64,000 bases of DNA from an uncultured Sphingomonas sp. (GCF_913777625.1 NZ_CAJYTI010000013.1:1-64000), one strand, 5' to 3'; positions 47,795 to 60,472 are shown, counted from the stretch's first letter. A program made the numbers and translations. The notes: generated by a model from the sequence alone, not told the origin.

Positions 47795-48507
47795 GGGATG
47801 CGGGCGCCGTCCCAGGCGAAGATACCGCCCGAATCCTCGGCGCGGAGATTGCTCAAAACGTTCAGCAGATATTCTGCACTTCTATCGGGAGAGAATAGCT
47901 TTTCGGGCGCGACACCGCGCTGGAACGGCGCCGACAACGCGCTGTCCACGGTGCCCGGGTGCAGTCCGGCCACGACCGCCAGCGGATGGGTCCGTCGCAG
48001 TTCGATCGCGAAATTGGCCAGCAGCATGTTGAGCGCTGCCTTGGAGGCGCGGTAGCTGTGCCACCCGCCGAGCCGATTGTCCGCGATCGAACCCACGCGC
48101 GCCGAGAGCGCGGCGAACACCGCCCGGCGATCGCGCGGCAGCAGCGGCAGGAAATGCTTGGCGATCAGCGCCGGCCCAATGGTGTTGACCGCAAACAGCT
48201 CCGCCATCGCGCCCGGGTCCAGCGCGCGAAAGGCTTTCTCCGGCGCCGGGCCGCCTGCCCGGTGCAGCATGCCGGTCGCGACGAAGATCAGGTCGATCGG
48301 CCCGTCCATCATGCTCGCCGCCGCCGCGATGCTCGCTTCCTCCGTGAGGTCGAAGGCGAAGGGCACCAGCCGCGTATCGGTCTGCGCCGCAGGGGTGCGG
48401 CTGCCCAGATAGATCCGCGTCACTGCAGGGTCTTCGGCCAGCCGGGCGGCCACCGCCGCACCGATGCCACCCGACGCCCCGAAGATCACCGCTTGTTCCG
48501 CCATCAT
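47788..48507 (-). CDS. Short-chain dehydrogenase (CsgA/C-factor-like)
   Basis: The 239-residue NAD(P)-dependent SDR has the cofactor motif FGASGGIGAAVA at the N-terminus and the active-site Y-x3-K (SYRASKAALN). The preceding ALSARVGSI and VNTIGPAL segments resemble the CsgA/C-factor subgroup. Substrate is unknown. SDRs of this subgroup recur in photolyase/light-regulator neighbourhoods in other bacteria. It is convergent with the ABC1 kinase and divergent from the DUF481 gene across 145 bp. Confidence 0.9.
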   Translation of the reverse strand: MMAEQAVIFGASGGIGAAVAARLAEDPAVTRIYLGSRTPAAQTDTRLVPFAFDLTEEASIAAAASMMDGPIDLIFVATGMLHRAGGPAPEKAFRALDPGAMAELFAVNTIGPALIAKHFLPLLPRDRRAVFAALSARVGSIADNRLGGWHSYRASKAALNMLLANFAIELRRTHPLAVVAGLHPGTVDSALSAPFQRGVAPEKLFSPDRSAEYLLNVLSNLRAEDSGGIFAWDGARIPY

Positions 48508-48652
48508 TCCGTCTCGCTTTCCCGGCGTGCCATCGACGCTGCCACGGGTCGCCGCAAGCTGTCCCCGCGGTCGCCTGCTGCGCCCGTTCGTTGTGCAAGT
48601 GCGACACGCTGCCCTTTTTGCGCCCCGAAACTATGGCTAGAGGGAAAACGTC

Positions 48653-49540
48653 ATGCGTATCCTGCTCCTCGCCCTCCCGCTGCTGCTCGCGAACACCGAG
48701 GATCCGCCCATTCCGCCGACGATCAAGGCGATGCTCGATGCGGCGATGAGCTCGGGCAACGAGGCCGACGTCTCGGTGATCGTCAAATATGCGAAGACGG
48801 CCGACCCGGCGAGCGCACCGCTGGTCGCGAAGATCGCCGGGGACTGGCGCTCGAAGCGCCGCGAGGTCGCCCAGCAGGCCCTGCGCGAAGCCCGGTTCCT
48901 GCAACTGGTGAAGGGCCATGTCGAACTGGGCGGCTATGTCACCACCGGCAATTCGGAAAATATCGGCGTTACCGCCGCGGCGGAGGTGAAGCGCGAAGGC
49001 ATCGAGTGGCGGCACAAGGTGCGGGTGCAGGCGGATTACCAGGAGAGCCTCGGCGTCACCACCCGCGAGCGCTATCTCGCCGCCTATGAACCCAACTGGA
49101 AGTTCGACAGCCGCGCCTATATGTACGGTGCTGCGCAATATGAAAGCGACCGCTTCTCGGGCTTCGGCGACCGTATCTCGATTTCCACGGGTGCCGGCTA
49201 CAGCGCGATCAAGAATTCCGCGGTGAAGCTCGACGTCGAACTCGGCCCGGCCTATCGCTACACGCGGTTCATCGGCGCGCCCGCGGAGAACAACATCGCT
49301 GCGCGCGGGTCGCTCGATTTCGCCTGGAAGCTGTCGCGCGGCATGTCGGTCACCCAGACCGCCTCGGCCTATCTCGAAAAGGACAACAGCACCGTCGCGA
49401 GCAAGTCGGCGCTGCTCGCCCGGCTGATCGGGCCGCTGTCGGCCCAGCTCAGCTACACGGTGCAATATGAAAGTGCGCCGCCGATCGGCCGCGTGACCAC
49501 CGACACTACCAGCCGCGCAGCGCTCGTCCTCGATTTCTGA
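48653..49540 (+). CDS. DUF481 outer-membrane beta-barrel protein (YdiY-like)
   Basis: The 295-residue protein starts with a short signal-like segment (MRILLLALPLLLANTE), has an N-terminal helical part, and then a DUF481 domain of amphipathic beta strands (HVELGGYVTTGNSENIG, FDSRAYMYGAAQYESDRF, TGAGYSAIKN) ending in an aromatic residue (ALVLDF), as expected for an outer-membrane barrel. The E. coli member YdiY is linked to acid and salt stress. It is probably monocistronic or leads the M20-ast group 52 bp downstream. Confidence 0.88.
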   Translation: MRILLLALPLLLANTEDPPIPPTIKAMLDAAMSSGNEADVSVIVKYAKTADPASAPLVAKIAGDWRSKRREVAQQALREARFLQLVKGHVELGGYVTTGNSENIGVTAAAEVKREGIEWRHKVRVQADYQESLGVTTRERYLAAYEPNWKFDSRAYMYGAAQYESDRFSGFGDRISISTGAGYSAIKNSAVKLDVELGPAYRYTRFIGAPAENNIAARGSLDFAWKLSRGMSVTQTASAYLEKDNSTVASKSALLARLIGPLSAQLSYTVQYESAPPIGRVTTDTTSRAALVLDF

Positions 49541-49592
49541 TCGCGTTGCCAGGGGTGTTCAACCGCCCCGGTTCCGGTCTACCACGCGGAGC

Positions 49593-50801
49593 ATGGACAA
49601 GCTTTCCGCGATCGAACGGACGGCGATCGAGCGTGCCCAGGCCGCGCCGATGCTGGAGAGGACCCTGGACTGGACGGCGATCAACAGCGGCACCCGCAAT
49701 CTCGCCGGGCTGGCGACGATGGCGGATACGCTGGCGAACGCCTTTTCCATGCTGCCGGGTACATTGGCACTCGTCGCGCCCGAGCCGGTGGAGACGGTCA
49801 CCGCCGCAGGCATGGTCGAGACCCTGGCCCATGGCCGCCACCTGCTGCTGACCGTGCGCCCCGGCGCGCCGGTGCAACTGCTGTTCACCGGTCACATGGA
49901 TACGGTGTTCGCCGCCGATCACCCGTTCCAGCGGGCGCGCTGGCTCGATACCGGGCATCTCAACGCGCCCGGCGCGGCGGACATGAAAGGCGGCCTCGCG
50001 CTGCTGCTCGCTGCACTGGAAGCGGTCGAAGCGAGCCCATCGGCGGCCCGGCTGGGCTATACCGTATTGATCAATTCAGACGAGGAGACCGGCTCGCTGT
50101 CCTCGCGCGCGCTGATCGCGCGGGCCGCGCAGGGCAAGGCGGCGGCGCTTACCTATGAGCCCGCCCTGCCGGATGGCACGCTGGCCGGCGCGCGGGGCGG
50201 CACCGGCAATTTCTCGCTGGTCGTCCATGGCCGCAGCGCGCATGCCGGGCGCAACCCGGAAGAGGGCCGCAATGCGCTCGTCGCCGCCGCCGCGCTCGCC
50301 GTGCAGCTGGCAGCAGCGAAGGCGCCCGGCCTGTCGGTGAACCCGGCACGGATCGACGGTGGCGGGCCCAACAACGTCGTGCCCGATCTCGCCATCCTGC
50401 GCGTCAACTTCCGTCCCGGCGATGCCGCCGCGACGGCGCTGGCCCAGGCCGCGCTGGAGGACGCCATCGCGACCGTCAGCGCCACGCATGCGGTGCAGGT
50501 GCACCTCCATGGCAGTTTCAACCGACCACCCAAGCCCATTGATTCGCAAGCCGCCCGTCTGTTCGATCTGGTCCGCGACGCCGGTGCCGATCTCGGCCTG
50601 CCGATTGCCTGGAAGGCGACCGGCGGCGTGTGCGACGGCAACAACATCGCCGCCTGCGGCGTGCCCGTGGTCGACACCATGGGTGCCCGCGGCGGCGCCA
50701 TCCATTCCATGGAGGAATTTCTGATCCCGGAAAGCCTGCCCGAGCGCGCCGCGCTCTCGGTCCTGACCATTCTCCGCCTCGCCGAGCGAGGGCGCCCATG
50801 A
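49593..50801 (+). CDS. M20-family metallohydrolase linked to astAB
   Basis: The 402-residue zinc hydrolase of the M20 family (ArgE/carboxypeptidase G2-like) has metal ligands H101 and D103 (FTGHMDTVF), D130 (AADMKGG), catalytic E164 and ligand E165 (DEETGS), and the dimerisation domain (GRSAHAGRNPEEGRNA). The natural substrate is unknown. Its stop overlaps the astA start by 4 bp (ATGA), so it is co-translated with the arginine succinyltransferase genes. A role in deacylating an N-acyl arginine or succinylated product would fit, but this is inference. Confidence 0.9.
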   Translation: MDKLSAIERTAIERAQAAPMLERTLDWTAINSGTRNLAGLATMADTLANAFSMLPGTLALVAPEPVETVTAAGMVETLAHGRHLLLTVRPGAPVQLLFTGHMDTVFAADHPFQRARWLDTGHLNAPGAADMKGGLALLLAALEAVEASPSAARLGYTVLINSDEETGSLSSRALIARAAQGKAAALTYEPALPDGTLAGARGGTGNFSLVVHGRSAHAGRNPEEGRNALVAAAALAVQLAAAKAPGLSVNPARIDGGGPNNVVPDLAILRVNFRPGDAAATALAQAALEDAIATVSATHAVQVHLHGSFNRPPKPIDSQAARLFDLVRDAGADLGLPIAWKATGGVCDGNNIAACGVPVVDTMGARGGAIHSMEEFLIPESLPERAALSVLTILRLAERGRP

Positions 50802-51814
50802 GCAGCTTCCGCATCCGCGCCGCGCGCGACGAGGATCTTCAGCATCTGTACGAGATGGCAAAGCTGACTGGCGGCGGCTTCACCAATTTGCCGCCGGACA
50901 AACCCGCGCTGCGCGCCAAGCTCGATCGCAGCCACGAGGCCTTTGCCCGTACCGACGAGGATGCCGAGGTCGACGACCTGTTCGTCCTGATCCTCGAGAA
51001 TGTCGAAACCGGCGAGGTGCGCGGCACCTGCCAGATCTTCACGCGCGTCGGCATGAAATGGCCTTTCTACAGCTACCGCATCGGCACGGTGACCAAGCAC
51101 AGCCAGGAACTGAAGCGCACCTTCCGCGCCGAAATCCTCAGCCTGGTCAACGATCTTGAGGGCTGCAGCGAAGTCGGGGGCCTGTTCCTCCACCCCGGCG
51201 AGCGTGCCGGCGGTCTGGGGCTGCTGCTGGCCCGGGCCCGCTATCTGTTCATCGCCCAGCACCGCGCCCGCTTTGCCGATCGCATCCTGGCCGAACTGCG
51301 CGGCGTCATCGACGAGGCCGGCGGCTCCCCCTTCTGGGACGGGGTCGCCGGACGCTTCTTCGGCATGAACTTCCAGCAGGCGGACGAGTTCAACGCCACC
51401 CATGGCAACCAGTTCATCGCCGATCTGATGCCCAAGCACCCGGTCTACACCGCAATGCTTTCGGAAAACGCCCGCGCGGTGATCGGCCTCCCCCATCCGT
51501 CCGGCCGCGCAGCAATGCGAATGCTGGAAAATGAAGGATTTGCGTTCGAGAGTTACATCGATATCTTCGATGGCGGGCCCACCATGACCGCGCGCACCGA
51601 CCAGGTGAAAACGGTGCGCGAGGCCCAGCATGCGAGCGTCGCGGCGGTCGTCGCAGGCGGTGAGCCGGCGCTGGTCGCAACCGGTCGGCTGGCAGACTTC
51701 CAGGCAGCGCTCGCCCAGGTCGCGCCGAGCGAAGGCGGTGTCGCCATCGATCCGGTGTCGGCGGTTGCGCTCGGACTTGAGACCGGCAGTGAAGTCTTGT
51801 GGGTAGCACGCTGA
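50798..51814 (+). CDS. astA: Arginine N-succinyltransferase
   Basis: AstA transfers succinate from succinyl-CoA to arginine, the first step of the arginine succinyltransferase catabolic route. The 338-residue protein has the family sequences YRIGTVTKHSQEL, EVGGLFLHPGERAGGLGLLLARARY, SPFWDGVAGRFFGMNFQQAD and GFAFESYIDIFDGGP. It acts in the cytoplasm, producing carbon and nitrogen from arginine. It is coupled to the M20 hydrolase upstream and to astB downstream (TGATG). Confidence 0.96.
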   Translation: MSSFRIRAARDEDLQHLYEMAKLTGGGFTNLPPDKPALRAKLDRSHEAFARTDEDAEVDDLFVLILENVETGEVRGTCQIFTRVGMKWPFYSYRIGTVTKHSQELKRTFRAEILSLVNDLEGCSEVGGLFLHPGERAGGLGLLLARARYLFIAQHRARFADRILAELRGVIDEAGGSPFWDGVAGRFFGMNFQQADEFNATHGNQFIADLMPKHPVYTAMLSENARAVIGLPHPSGRAAMRMLENEGFAFESYIDIFDGGPTMTARTDQVKTVREAQHASVAAVVAGGEPALVATGRLADFQAALAQVAPSEGGVAIDPVSAVALGLETGSEVLWVAR

Positions 51815-53073
51815 TGCTGGTGGAGATCAACTTCGACGGTATCGTCGGCCCCAGTCACAATTACGCCGGGCTCAGCCATGGCAACCTCGCTGCGACGCGC
51901 AACCGCGGCCAGGTCTCGCATCCGCGTGCGGCCGCACTCCAGGGCATCGCCAAGATGCGCGCCAATCTCGCGCTCGGGCTGCCGCAGGGCATTCTGCTCC
52001 CGCATGCCCGGCCCGACCATCGCTGGCTGGACCAGCTCGGCCTGACCTATCCGCACGCTCCGCCGCACAGCCAGGCCCAGGCACTCTCCGCCTCGCCGAT
52101 GTGGGCTGCCAATGCGGCGACGGTTTCTCCCGCCCCCGACACGGCGGACGCGCGCTGTCACCTGAGCGTCGCCAATCTCGTCACTATGCCGCATCGCAGC
52201 CATGAGTGGCCCGAGACGCTGGCGCAGCTGCGCCTCGCCTTCGCCGATCCGGCCTTCGCGGTGCACGGCCCGGTCCCCGCGCCCTTCGGGGACGAGGGGG
52301 CCGCCAACCATATGCGGCTGGCGGCGTCGCACGATGCGCCCGGTGTCGAAGTGTTCGTCTATGGCATCGCGGGCGGCCCCTTCCCCGCGCGGCAGCACCC
52401 GGACGCCAGCGCGGCCATCGCCCGGCGACACCTGCTCGACCCGGAACGCACGCTGTTCGTCCAGCAATCGGAGGAGGCCATCGCCGCCGGCGCCTTCCAC
52501 AATGACGTGGTTGCGGTGGCCAATGGCCGCGTGCTGCTCGCCCATGAGCACGCCTTTGCCGACAAGGACCGCTTTTACGATCGCCTGCGCGCCGTGATGC
52601 CCGAGGTGGAGATCGTCGAAGTGCCGGCCGCGCAGGTCAGCCTTGCCGACGCGATCACGTCCTATCTGTTCAATGCGCAGCTGGTCACGCTGCCGGGCGG
52701 CGAGACCGGGCTCGTCCTCCCCGGCGAAGCGCGCGACACCCCCGCGGTGTGGAACTGGCTGCAGGCGCATGTCGCCGGCAATGGCCCGATCCGCCGGCTG
52801 GAGGTGGTCGATGTCCGCGAATCGATGGCCAATGGCGGCGGCCCGGCCTGCCTGCGCTTGCGCGTCGTGGCCGATCCCGGGACGATCGACCCGCGCTTCC
52901 TCGCCGATGCGGCCAGGCTCGATCGTATCGCCGCGGTCGTCGAGGCCCACTGGCCCGAGGCGATCGACCCGGCTGCCATTGCCGACCCCGTGCTCGTCGC
53001 CCAGATCGAAGCGGCGCGCCACGCGCTGCTGGAGACGCTCGGCATTGTCGAGTTAATTGACAGTTTACCATAA
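51814..53073 (+). CDS. astB: N-succinylarginine dihydrolase
   Basis: AstB hydrolyses N2-succinylarginine to N2-succinylornithine, CO2 and ammonia, the second step of the AST pathway. The 419-residue protein starts with INFDGIVGPSHNYAGLS. Its probable catalytic residues are C346 (MANGGGPACLRL), H229 (GAFHNDVVAV) and E161 (GDEGAANHMR), in positions matching the E. coli enzyme. Its ATG overlaps the astA stop by one base. The succinylornithine transaminase, semialdehyde dehydrogenase and desuccinylase genes are not in this window. Confidence 0.96.
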   Translation: MLVEINFDGIVGPSHNYAGLSHGNLAATRNRGQVSHPRAAALQGIAKMRANLALGLPQGILLPHARPDHRWLDQLGLTYPHAPPHSQAQALSASPMWAANAATVSPAPDTADARCHLSVANLVTMPHRSHEWPETLAQLRLAFADPAFAVHGPVPAPFGDEGAANHMRLAASHDAPGVEVFVYGIAGGPFPARQHPDASAAIARRHLLDPERTLFVQQSEEAIAAGAFHNDVVAVANGRVLLAHEHAFADKDRFYDRLRAVMPEVEIVEVPAAQVSLADAITSYLFNAQLVTLPGGETGLVLPGEARDTPAVWNWLQAHVAGNGPIRRLEVVDVRESMANGGGPACLRLRVVADPGTIDPRFLADAARLDRIAAVVEAHWPEAIDPAAIADPVLVAQIEAARHALLETLGIVELIDSLP

Positions 53074-53132
53074 GCGGCGGCGCAAAAACGGCGGGAATCC
53101 GGGGCTGGCACGTGACTTGCTACGTGCCGGCC

Positions 53133-53345
53133 ATGCTGCACAGGATCGGCCGCCTCTTCGTGATCAAGTCGAAGTTCGAGGCCTATCTCGTGATCTTCGG
53201 CCTTGCCAATGGCGCAGTCGAGCGCGGCTTCCATTATATGAGCCTGTATCCGGGGCTTGGCGGCAAGCTGCTGTTCGCCGTCTGCCCGGTCGCGGTGTTC
53301 ATGGCGGGGGGCCGCATCCTCGACAGTATCGACGCGGGGATCTGA
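53133..53345 (+). CDS. Small membrane protein of unknown function
   Basis: The 70-residue product starts with a basic segment (MLHRIGRLFVIKSKFE) and has two likely transmembrane helices (YLVIFGLANGAV, LLFAVCPVAVFMAGG). I recognise no family, though it looks like a genuine coding sequence by composition. It lies downstream of astB with its own start and ends just before the tRNA-Arg terminator. An upstream ATG (53112) would add seven residues; the internal ATG was preferred. Confidence 0.65.
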   Translation: MLHRIGRLFVIKSKFEAYLVIFGLANGAVERGFHYMSLYPGLGGKLLFAVCPVAVFMAGGRILDSIDAGI

Positions 53346-53349
53346 AGGG

Positions 53350-53392
53350 GCCCTGAAACACAACCCCCCGCCGAGCTGGGCTCTGGCGGGGG
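53350..53392 (-). terminator. Probable terminator of tRNA-Arg
   Basis: Downstream of the tRNA on the minus strand, an 8-bp stem CCCCCGCC/GGCGGGGG (12-base loop) is followed by a T-rich run (GTTGTGTTTC). It is a likely intrinsic terminator for the tRNA transcript. Confidence 0.7.
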
Positions 53393-53394
53393 AG

Positions 53395-53471
53395 TGGCGC
53401 GCCCGGAACGATTCGAACGTCCGACCCTCAGATTCGTAGTCTGATGCTCTATCCAGCTGAGCTACGGGCGC
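53395..53471 (-). tRNA. tRNA-Arg (anticodon ACG)
   Basis: A complete 77-base cloverleaf, including an encoded CCA end, reads on the minus strand. The acceptor stem GCGCCCG/CGGGCGC is perfect, the anticodon stem TCAGA/TCTGA surrounds the loop CTACGAA with anticodon ACG (A34 expected to be deaminated to inosine), and the T-arm has GTTCGAATC. It decodes CGU, CGC and CGA. Confidence 0.96.
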
Positions 53472-53554
53472 CTAGTGGAGGGCAGCCTCTACCGGCGGTT
53501 TCGAACGAGCGCAAGCCCGTTGCGCCAAGTTTTCCACACGCATATGGCGGGGCC

Positions 53555-54055
53555 ATGCGATCGCTCCCCCTTCTCGTCGCAGGCGCCGCGCTGCTTGCCG
53601 GCTGCGCCCAGACCAGCACGCGCTATCCCTCGCTGCTTCCGCGGGCGAACGAAAGCCTCGACTTCACCGAGCCCGAGCGCCCCGCGGCGCAGGCCACGCC
53701 CGATGCGGGGCTCGATGCGCGAATCGCAGCGCTGATGTCGACGATCGAGTCGACCGACATGGAGTTTCAGAAGGCGGCGAGGGACGCTGACGCCAAGGTT
53801 GCCCGTGCGCGCGGCCTGGCGGCGGGCAGCAGCCCTTGGCTCGATGCGCAGACCGCACTCAGCGTGCTCGACGGCCTGCGCTCGCGTGCTGCAGTGACGC
53901 TCGGCGATCTCGACCAGGTGCGGATCGAGCGCGCCCAGAGCGGCCAGCCCGACTATCCGGCCCTGCAAGCCGCGATGGAGCGCGCCACGGCGATGGTGAC
54001 GGCGGAGGAGAGCCGGGCACGATCGCTCGAAGCGGCGATCGCCCCGGCCACCTGA
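53555..54055 (+). CDS. Hypothetical lipoprotein
   Basis: The 166-residue product has a lipoprotein signal peptide (MRSLPLLVAGAALLAGC, lipobox LAGC). The mature part is mostly helical, rich in Ala, Glu, Asp and Arg (DARIAALMSTIESTDMEF, DADAKVARARGLAAG), and looks coiled-coil-like. No catalytic motif is seen and I do not recognise a family. It follows the tRNA on the other strand, and its stop abuts the end of the convergent TPR protein gene. Confidence 0.75.
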   Translation: MRSLPLLVAGAALLAGCAQTSTRYPSLLPRANESLDFTEPERPAAQATPDAGLDARIAALMSTIESTDMEFQKAARDADAKVARARGLAAGSSPWLDAQTALSVLDGLRSRAAVTLGDLDQVRIERAQSGQPDYPALQAAMERATAMVTAEESRARSLEAAIAPAT

Positions 54056-54559
54056 TCAGGGTTTGGTGGGCGCCGCGGCGGGTGCCGCAACCGGGTTCGG
54101 CGTCGGCGGCGGGCCCTTGGCGATGGTCGCGGCAAGCGTCGTCGCGTCCGCACAGGCCGCCTTGCAGATCGTCTTGATCTTGGAGAGATTGTCCTTTGCC
54201 CGCGTCACCGCGCCCTTGGCGACCATCGCTTCACCCTGCCCGCGCAGCGCAGCGAGATCGTTGGGATCGAGCTTCAGTGCCTCGCCATAAAAGCGGATCG
54301 CCTTGCCCGGCAGGTTCTGCGCGCGGGCGATATCGGCGATCAGCACGAACGCCTCGCGATTGCGCGGATCGACCGCCAGCGCAGTCTCCAGCAGATCGTT
54401 CGCGCCGCCGAGATTGCCGGCCGCCTGTACGCTGCGCGCCTGGCGCACCAGTTCCACCGAGCGCGGATCGAGCTGGCTGTCCGGCCGCTGGGCGCTCAGG
54501 CTGCTCGAAACCGTCAACACCAGCAGCGCACCCGCTGCCGACAGGGTCGTGAACCGCAT
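54056..54559 (-). CDS. Exported TPR-repeat protein
   Basis: The 167-residue protein has a signal peptide (LSAAGALLVLTVSSSLSAQ) and two or three tetratricopeptide-like helical pairs (LVRQARSVQAAGNLGGANDL, AFVLIADIARAQNLPGKAI, NDLAALRGQGEAMVAKGAV), followed by a Pro/Ala-rich tail. Such proteins usually mediate protein contacts in the periplasm. The start is MRFTTLSA; an in-frame ATG six bases upstream is also possible. It lies 29 bp downstream of rsmB on the same strand. Confidence 0.82.
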   Translation of the reverse strand: MRFTTLSAAGALLVLTVSSSLSAQRPDSQLDPRSVELVRQARSVQAAGNLGGANDLLETALAVDPRNREAFVLIADIARAQNLPGKAIRFYGEALKLDPNDLAALRGQGEAMVAKGAVTRAKDNLSKIKTICKAACADATTLAATIAKGPPPTPNPVAAPAAAPTKP

Positions 54560-54588
54560 CAACATCTCCAGAACTTCATCGCGATGGG

Positions 54589-55776
54589 CTAGCATTGCCG
54601 CACCAGCTTCGCGACAAAAAAGCCGTCGGTTGTATCGTGGCGGGGCGTGAGCCGCAGCCCCTGCCCCTGCGGCCGCCCCGCGGGCGCCGCCAGCGGCTCC
54701 GCCGACCAGCCAGGCTGCGCCGCCAGGAACCGCTCCACCTGCCCTGCCCCTTCCGCGTCGAGCAGCGAGCAGACGATATGGATGAGCGTGCCGCCCGGCC
54801 GCACCAGCCGCGCCGCCACGTCGAGCAGATGCGCCTGGGTGTCGACATAGCGATCGAGCTGCGCCTGGGTCAGCCGCCACCGCGCCTCGGGGTTGCGGCG
54901 CCAGGTGCCGGTGCCCGAACAGGGCGCGTCGACCAGCACCAGATCCGCCCGCTCCCGCCAATCGGCGAGCAGTTCGGCCTCGCGTCCGGGATCGAGCAGC
55001 AATGTCTCGGCGATGGTGACTCCGGCCCGCGCGGCGCGCGGCATCAGGCGCGAGAGGCGCGGCCGATCAACGTCGCAGGCGAGAATGGTCCCGCGGTTGT
55101 CCATCGCTGCGGCCAGCGCGAGCGTCTTGCCGCCGCCGCCCGCGCAGAGATCGATCACGGTCATGCCGGGCGCGGCCCCGGCGAGGGCGCTCACCAGCTG
55201 GCTGCCGCCATCCTGGACCTCGAACAGCCCCGCTGCATAGGCTTCCGTACGGTCGACCGCCGTCTCCTCGGGCAGGCGCAGCGCGTCGGGCGCAAACGGC
55301 AGCGCCCTGGCACCGTCGAACAGCGCGGCGATGGCATCGGGCGTCGTCTTGAGCCGGTTCACCCGGAGATCGAGCGGCGCGCGGTCGAGCAGTGCCGCCC
55401 GCTCCTCGGCATCGAGGCCGGACGCCCCGAAGGCGGCTTCCAGCCATGCCGGCGCCACGCCGGCCGGGGCCACCGACTCGCCTTCGACAATCGCGGCCGG
55501 ACCATAATGCGAACCGTCGAACAACGCGGCGAGTGCGGGGTCGCGCATCGCCAGCGCCAGCACCGCCGCGCGGCCAGAGACCGGCACCTCGCCGCAGTGG
55601 CGAATGGCGTCATATACCAGCGTCCGTACAGCACGACGATCTTTCGATCCCGCGAAGCGCCGTTCCGCAAACCAGCGAGCAATGACGACGTCCGCCGCAG
55701 CACCGCGGTTACGGGCAGCTGCGAGGATCTGGTCGAGCAAATCGATGGCCATTTGAACGCGTGCGGCGGGGGTCAT
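54589..55776 (-). CDS. rsmB: 16S rRNA (cytosine-5)-methyltransferase RsmB
   Basis: RsmB methylates C967 of 16S rRNA. The 395-residue protein has an N-terminal NusB-like RNA-binding domain (about 1-130) and a C-terminal SAM-dependent methyltransferase domain, with the SAM motif VIDLCAGGGGKTLALAAA and the two cysteines of the m5C reaction, C286 (DAPCSGTGTWRRNPE) and C336 (IVCSLLDAEG). The start MTPAARVQMA gives the family length; upstream readings run into the divergent GGDEF gene promoter region. The TPR gene follows on the same strand. Confidence 0.93.
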   Translation of the reverse strand: MTPAARVQMAIDLLDQILAAARNRGAAADVVIARWFAERRFAGSKDRRAVRTLVYDAIRHCGEVPVSGRAAVLALAMRDPALAALFDGSHYGPAAIVEGESVAPAGVAPAWLEAAFGASGLDAEERAALLDRAPLDLRVNRLKTTPDAIAALFDGARALPFAPDALRLPEETAVDRTEAYAAGLFEVQDGGSQLVSALAGAAPGMTVIDLCAGGGGKTLALAAAMDNRGTILACDVDRPRLSRLMPRAARAGVTIAETLLLDPGREAELLADWRERADLVLVDAPCSGTGTWRRNPEARWRLTQAQLDRYVDTQAHLLDVAARLVRPGGTLIHIVCSLLDAEGAGQVERFLAAQPGWSAEPLAAPAGRPQGQGLRLTPRHDTTDGFFVAKLVRQC

Positions 55777-55882
55777 GCCGAAACCGCTAGGCGCAACGGC
55801 TGCCGAATGCAAAGCCGGTGCCGACAACGCTTCTAAGTCAGGAAGATAGCATTTTGCGGTAAGAATTCGTAAACCAGTCCCG

Positions 55883-59613
<3,731 letters not shown>

Positions 59614-59653
59614 TTAGGAGAGCATCGCGCCGGCGGCCATCGACCCGCCAGAT

Positions 59654-60472
59654 TTATTCCGGCACCGCTCCACGTTGCAGGACGGCACGGGCCTGCGCGA
59701 CGTGCATCGCCTCGATCATGCGGTCGCGGAAACGCTCGGCGCCGCCGCTTGCGGCCGCGAGCAGCGCCTGCGCGTCGGCGATCTCGTCCGCAGTGGGCGC
59801 GAAGGCCTGGGTGGCGACGGGGATCTGGCCGGGATGAATCAGCGTCTTGCCGTCGAAGCCGAGCGCCCGCCCCTCGGCACATTCAGCCGCCAGCCCCTCG
59901 GCATCGGACAGTGCGTTGAACACGCCGTCGAGTGCCCAGGCCCGGCCCGCGCGTGCCGCCAGCACCACCGTCTGCAAGGCCAGCGAGAGCCCGCCCCGCC
60001 CGGCCGCCGCGGGAATGCCGAGCGACGCCTTCAGATCATTGGTACCCGCGATCAGTCCCGCGACGCCGGGCACGGCCGCGATGGCAGCAGCGGCGAGGAC
60101 GCCGGCCGGCGTTTCGATCATGGCCAGGATCGGCTTCCCCGCCGCCGCGGCGATGCGCTCGGCCGTGCCGGTATCCTCCACCTTGGGTACGACGACGATC
60201 GCTGCGGCGGAGCGGGCGACTGCCGCCAGATCGGCGGCATGCTCGGCCGTCTCCGCGCCGTTGATCCGGATCGCCGCGACACGCTCCCCGAACCCTTCCG
60301 CCACGGCAGCCACGGCGGCGTCGCGTGCCGCGTCCTTGTCCTCGGGCTTCACCGCGTCCTCGAGGTCGAGGATCACCAGGTCGCAATCGAGCGTGCGGGC
60401 CTTGGCGATCGCGCGTGGATTCGAGGCGGGGAGGAACAGGGCGGTGCGGGGTGCGAGAGCCATGCTGGTCAT
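59654..60472 (-). CDS. CitE/HpcH-family aldolase or lyase
   Basis: The 272-residue TIM-barrel protein is of the HpcH/HpaI-CitE family, which includes citrate lyase beta subunit, malyl-CoA and citramalyl-CoA lyases. It has ALFLPASNPRAIAKA, the metal-associated LVILDLEDAV, VPKVEDTG and MIETPAGVL with conserved acidic residues, and GFDGKTLIHPGQI near the end. It lacks the CoA-ligase or other citrate lyase subunits nearby, so citrate lyase itself is unlikely; a stand-alone CoA-ester lyase is more probable. It is divergent from the SPFH gene. Confidence 0.88.
   Translation of the reverse strand: MTSMALAPRTALFLPASNPRAIAKARTLDCDLVILDLEDAVKPEDKDAARDAAVAAVAEGFGERVAAIRINGAETAEHAADLAAVARSAAAIVVVPKVEDTGTAERIAAAAGKPILAMIETPAGVLAAAAIAAVPGVAGLIAGTNDLKASLGIPAAAGRGGLSLALQTVVLAARAGRAWALDGVFNALSDAEGLAAECAEGRALGFDGKTLIHPGQIPVATQAFAPTADEIADAQALLAAASGGAERFRDRMIEAMHVAQARAVLQRGAVPE

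Noticed and set aside
53395..53471. tRNA-Arg as an integration (att) site
   Set aside because: No integrase, flanking duplication or foreign-looking DNA lies nearby; neighbours are ordinary chromosomal genes.
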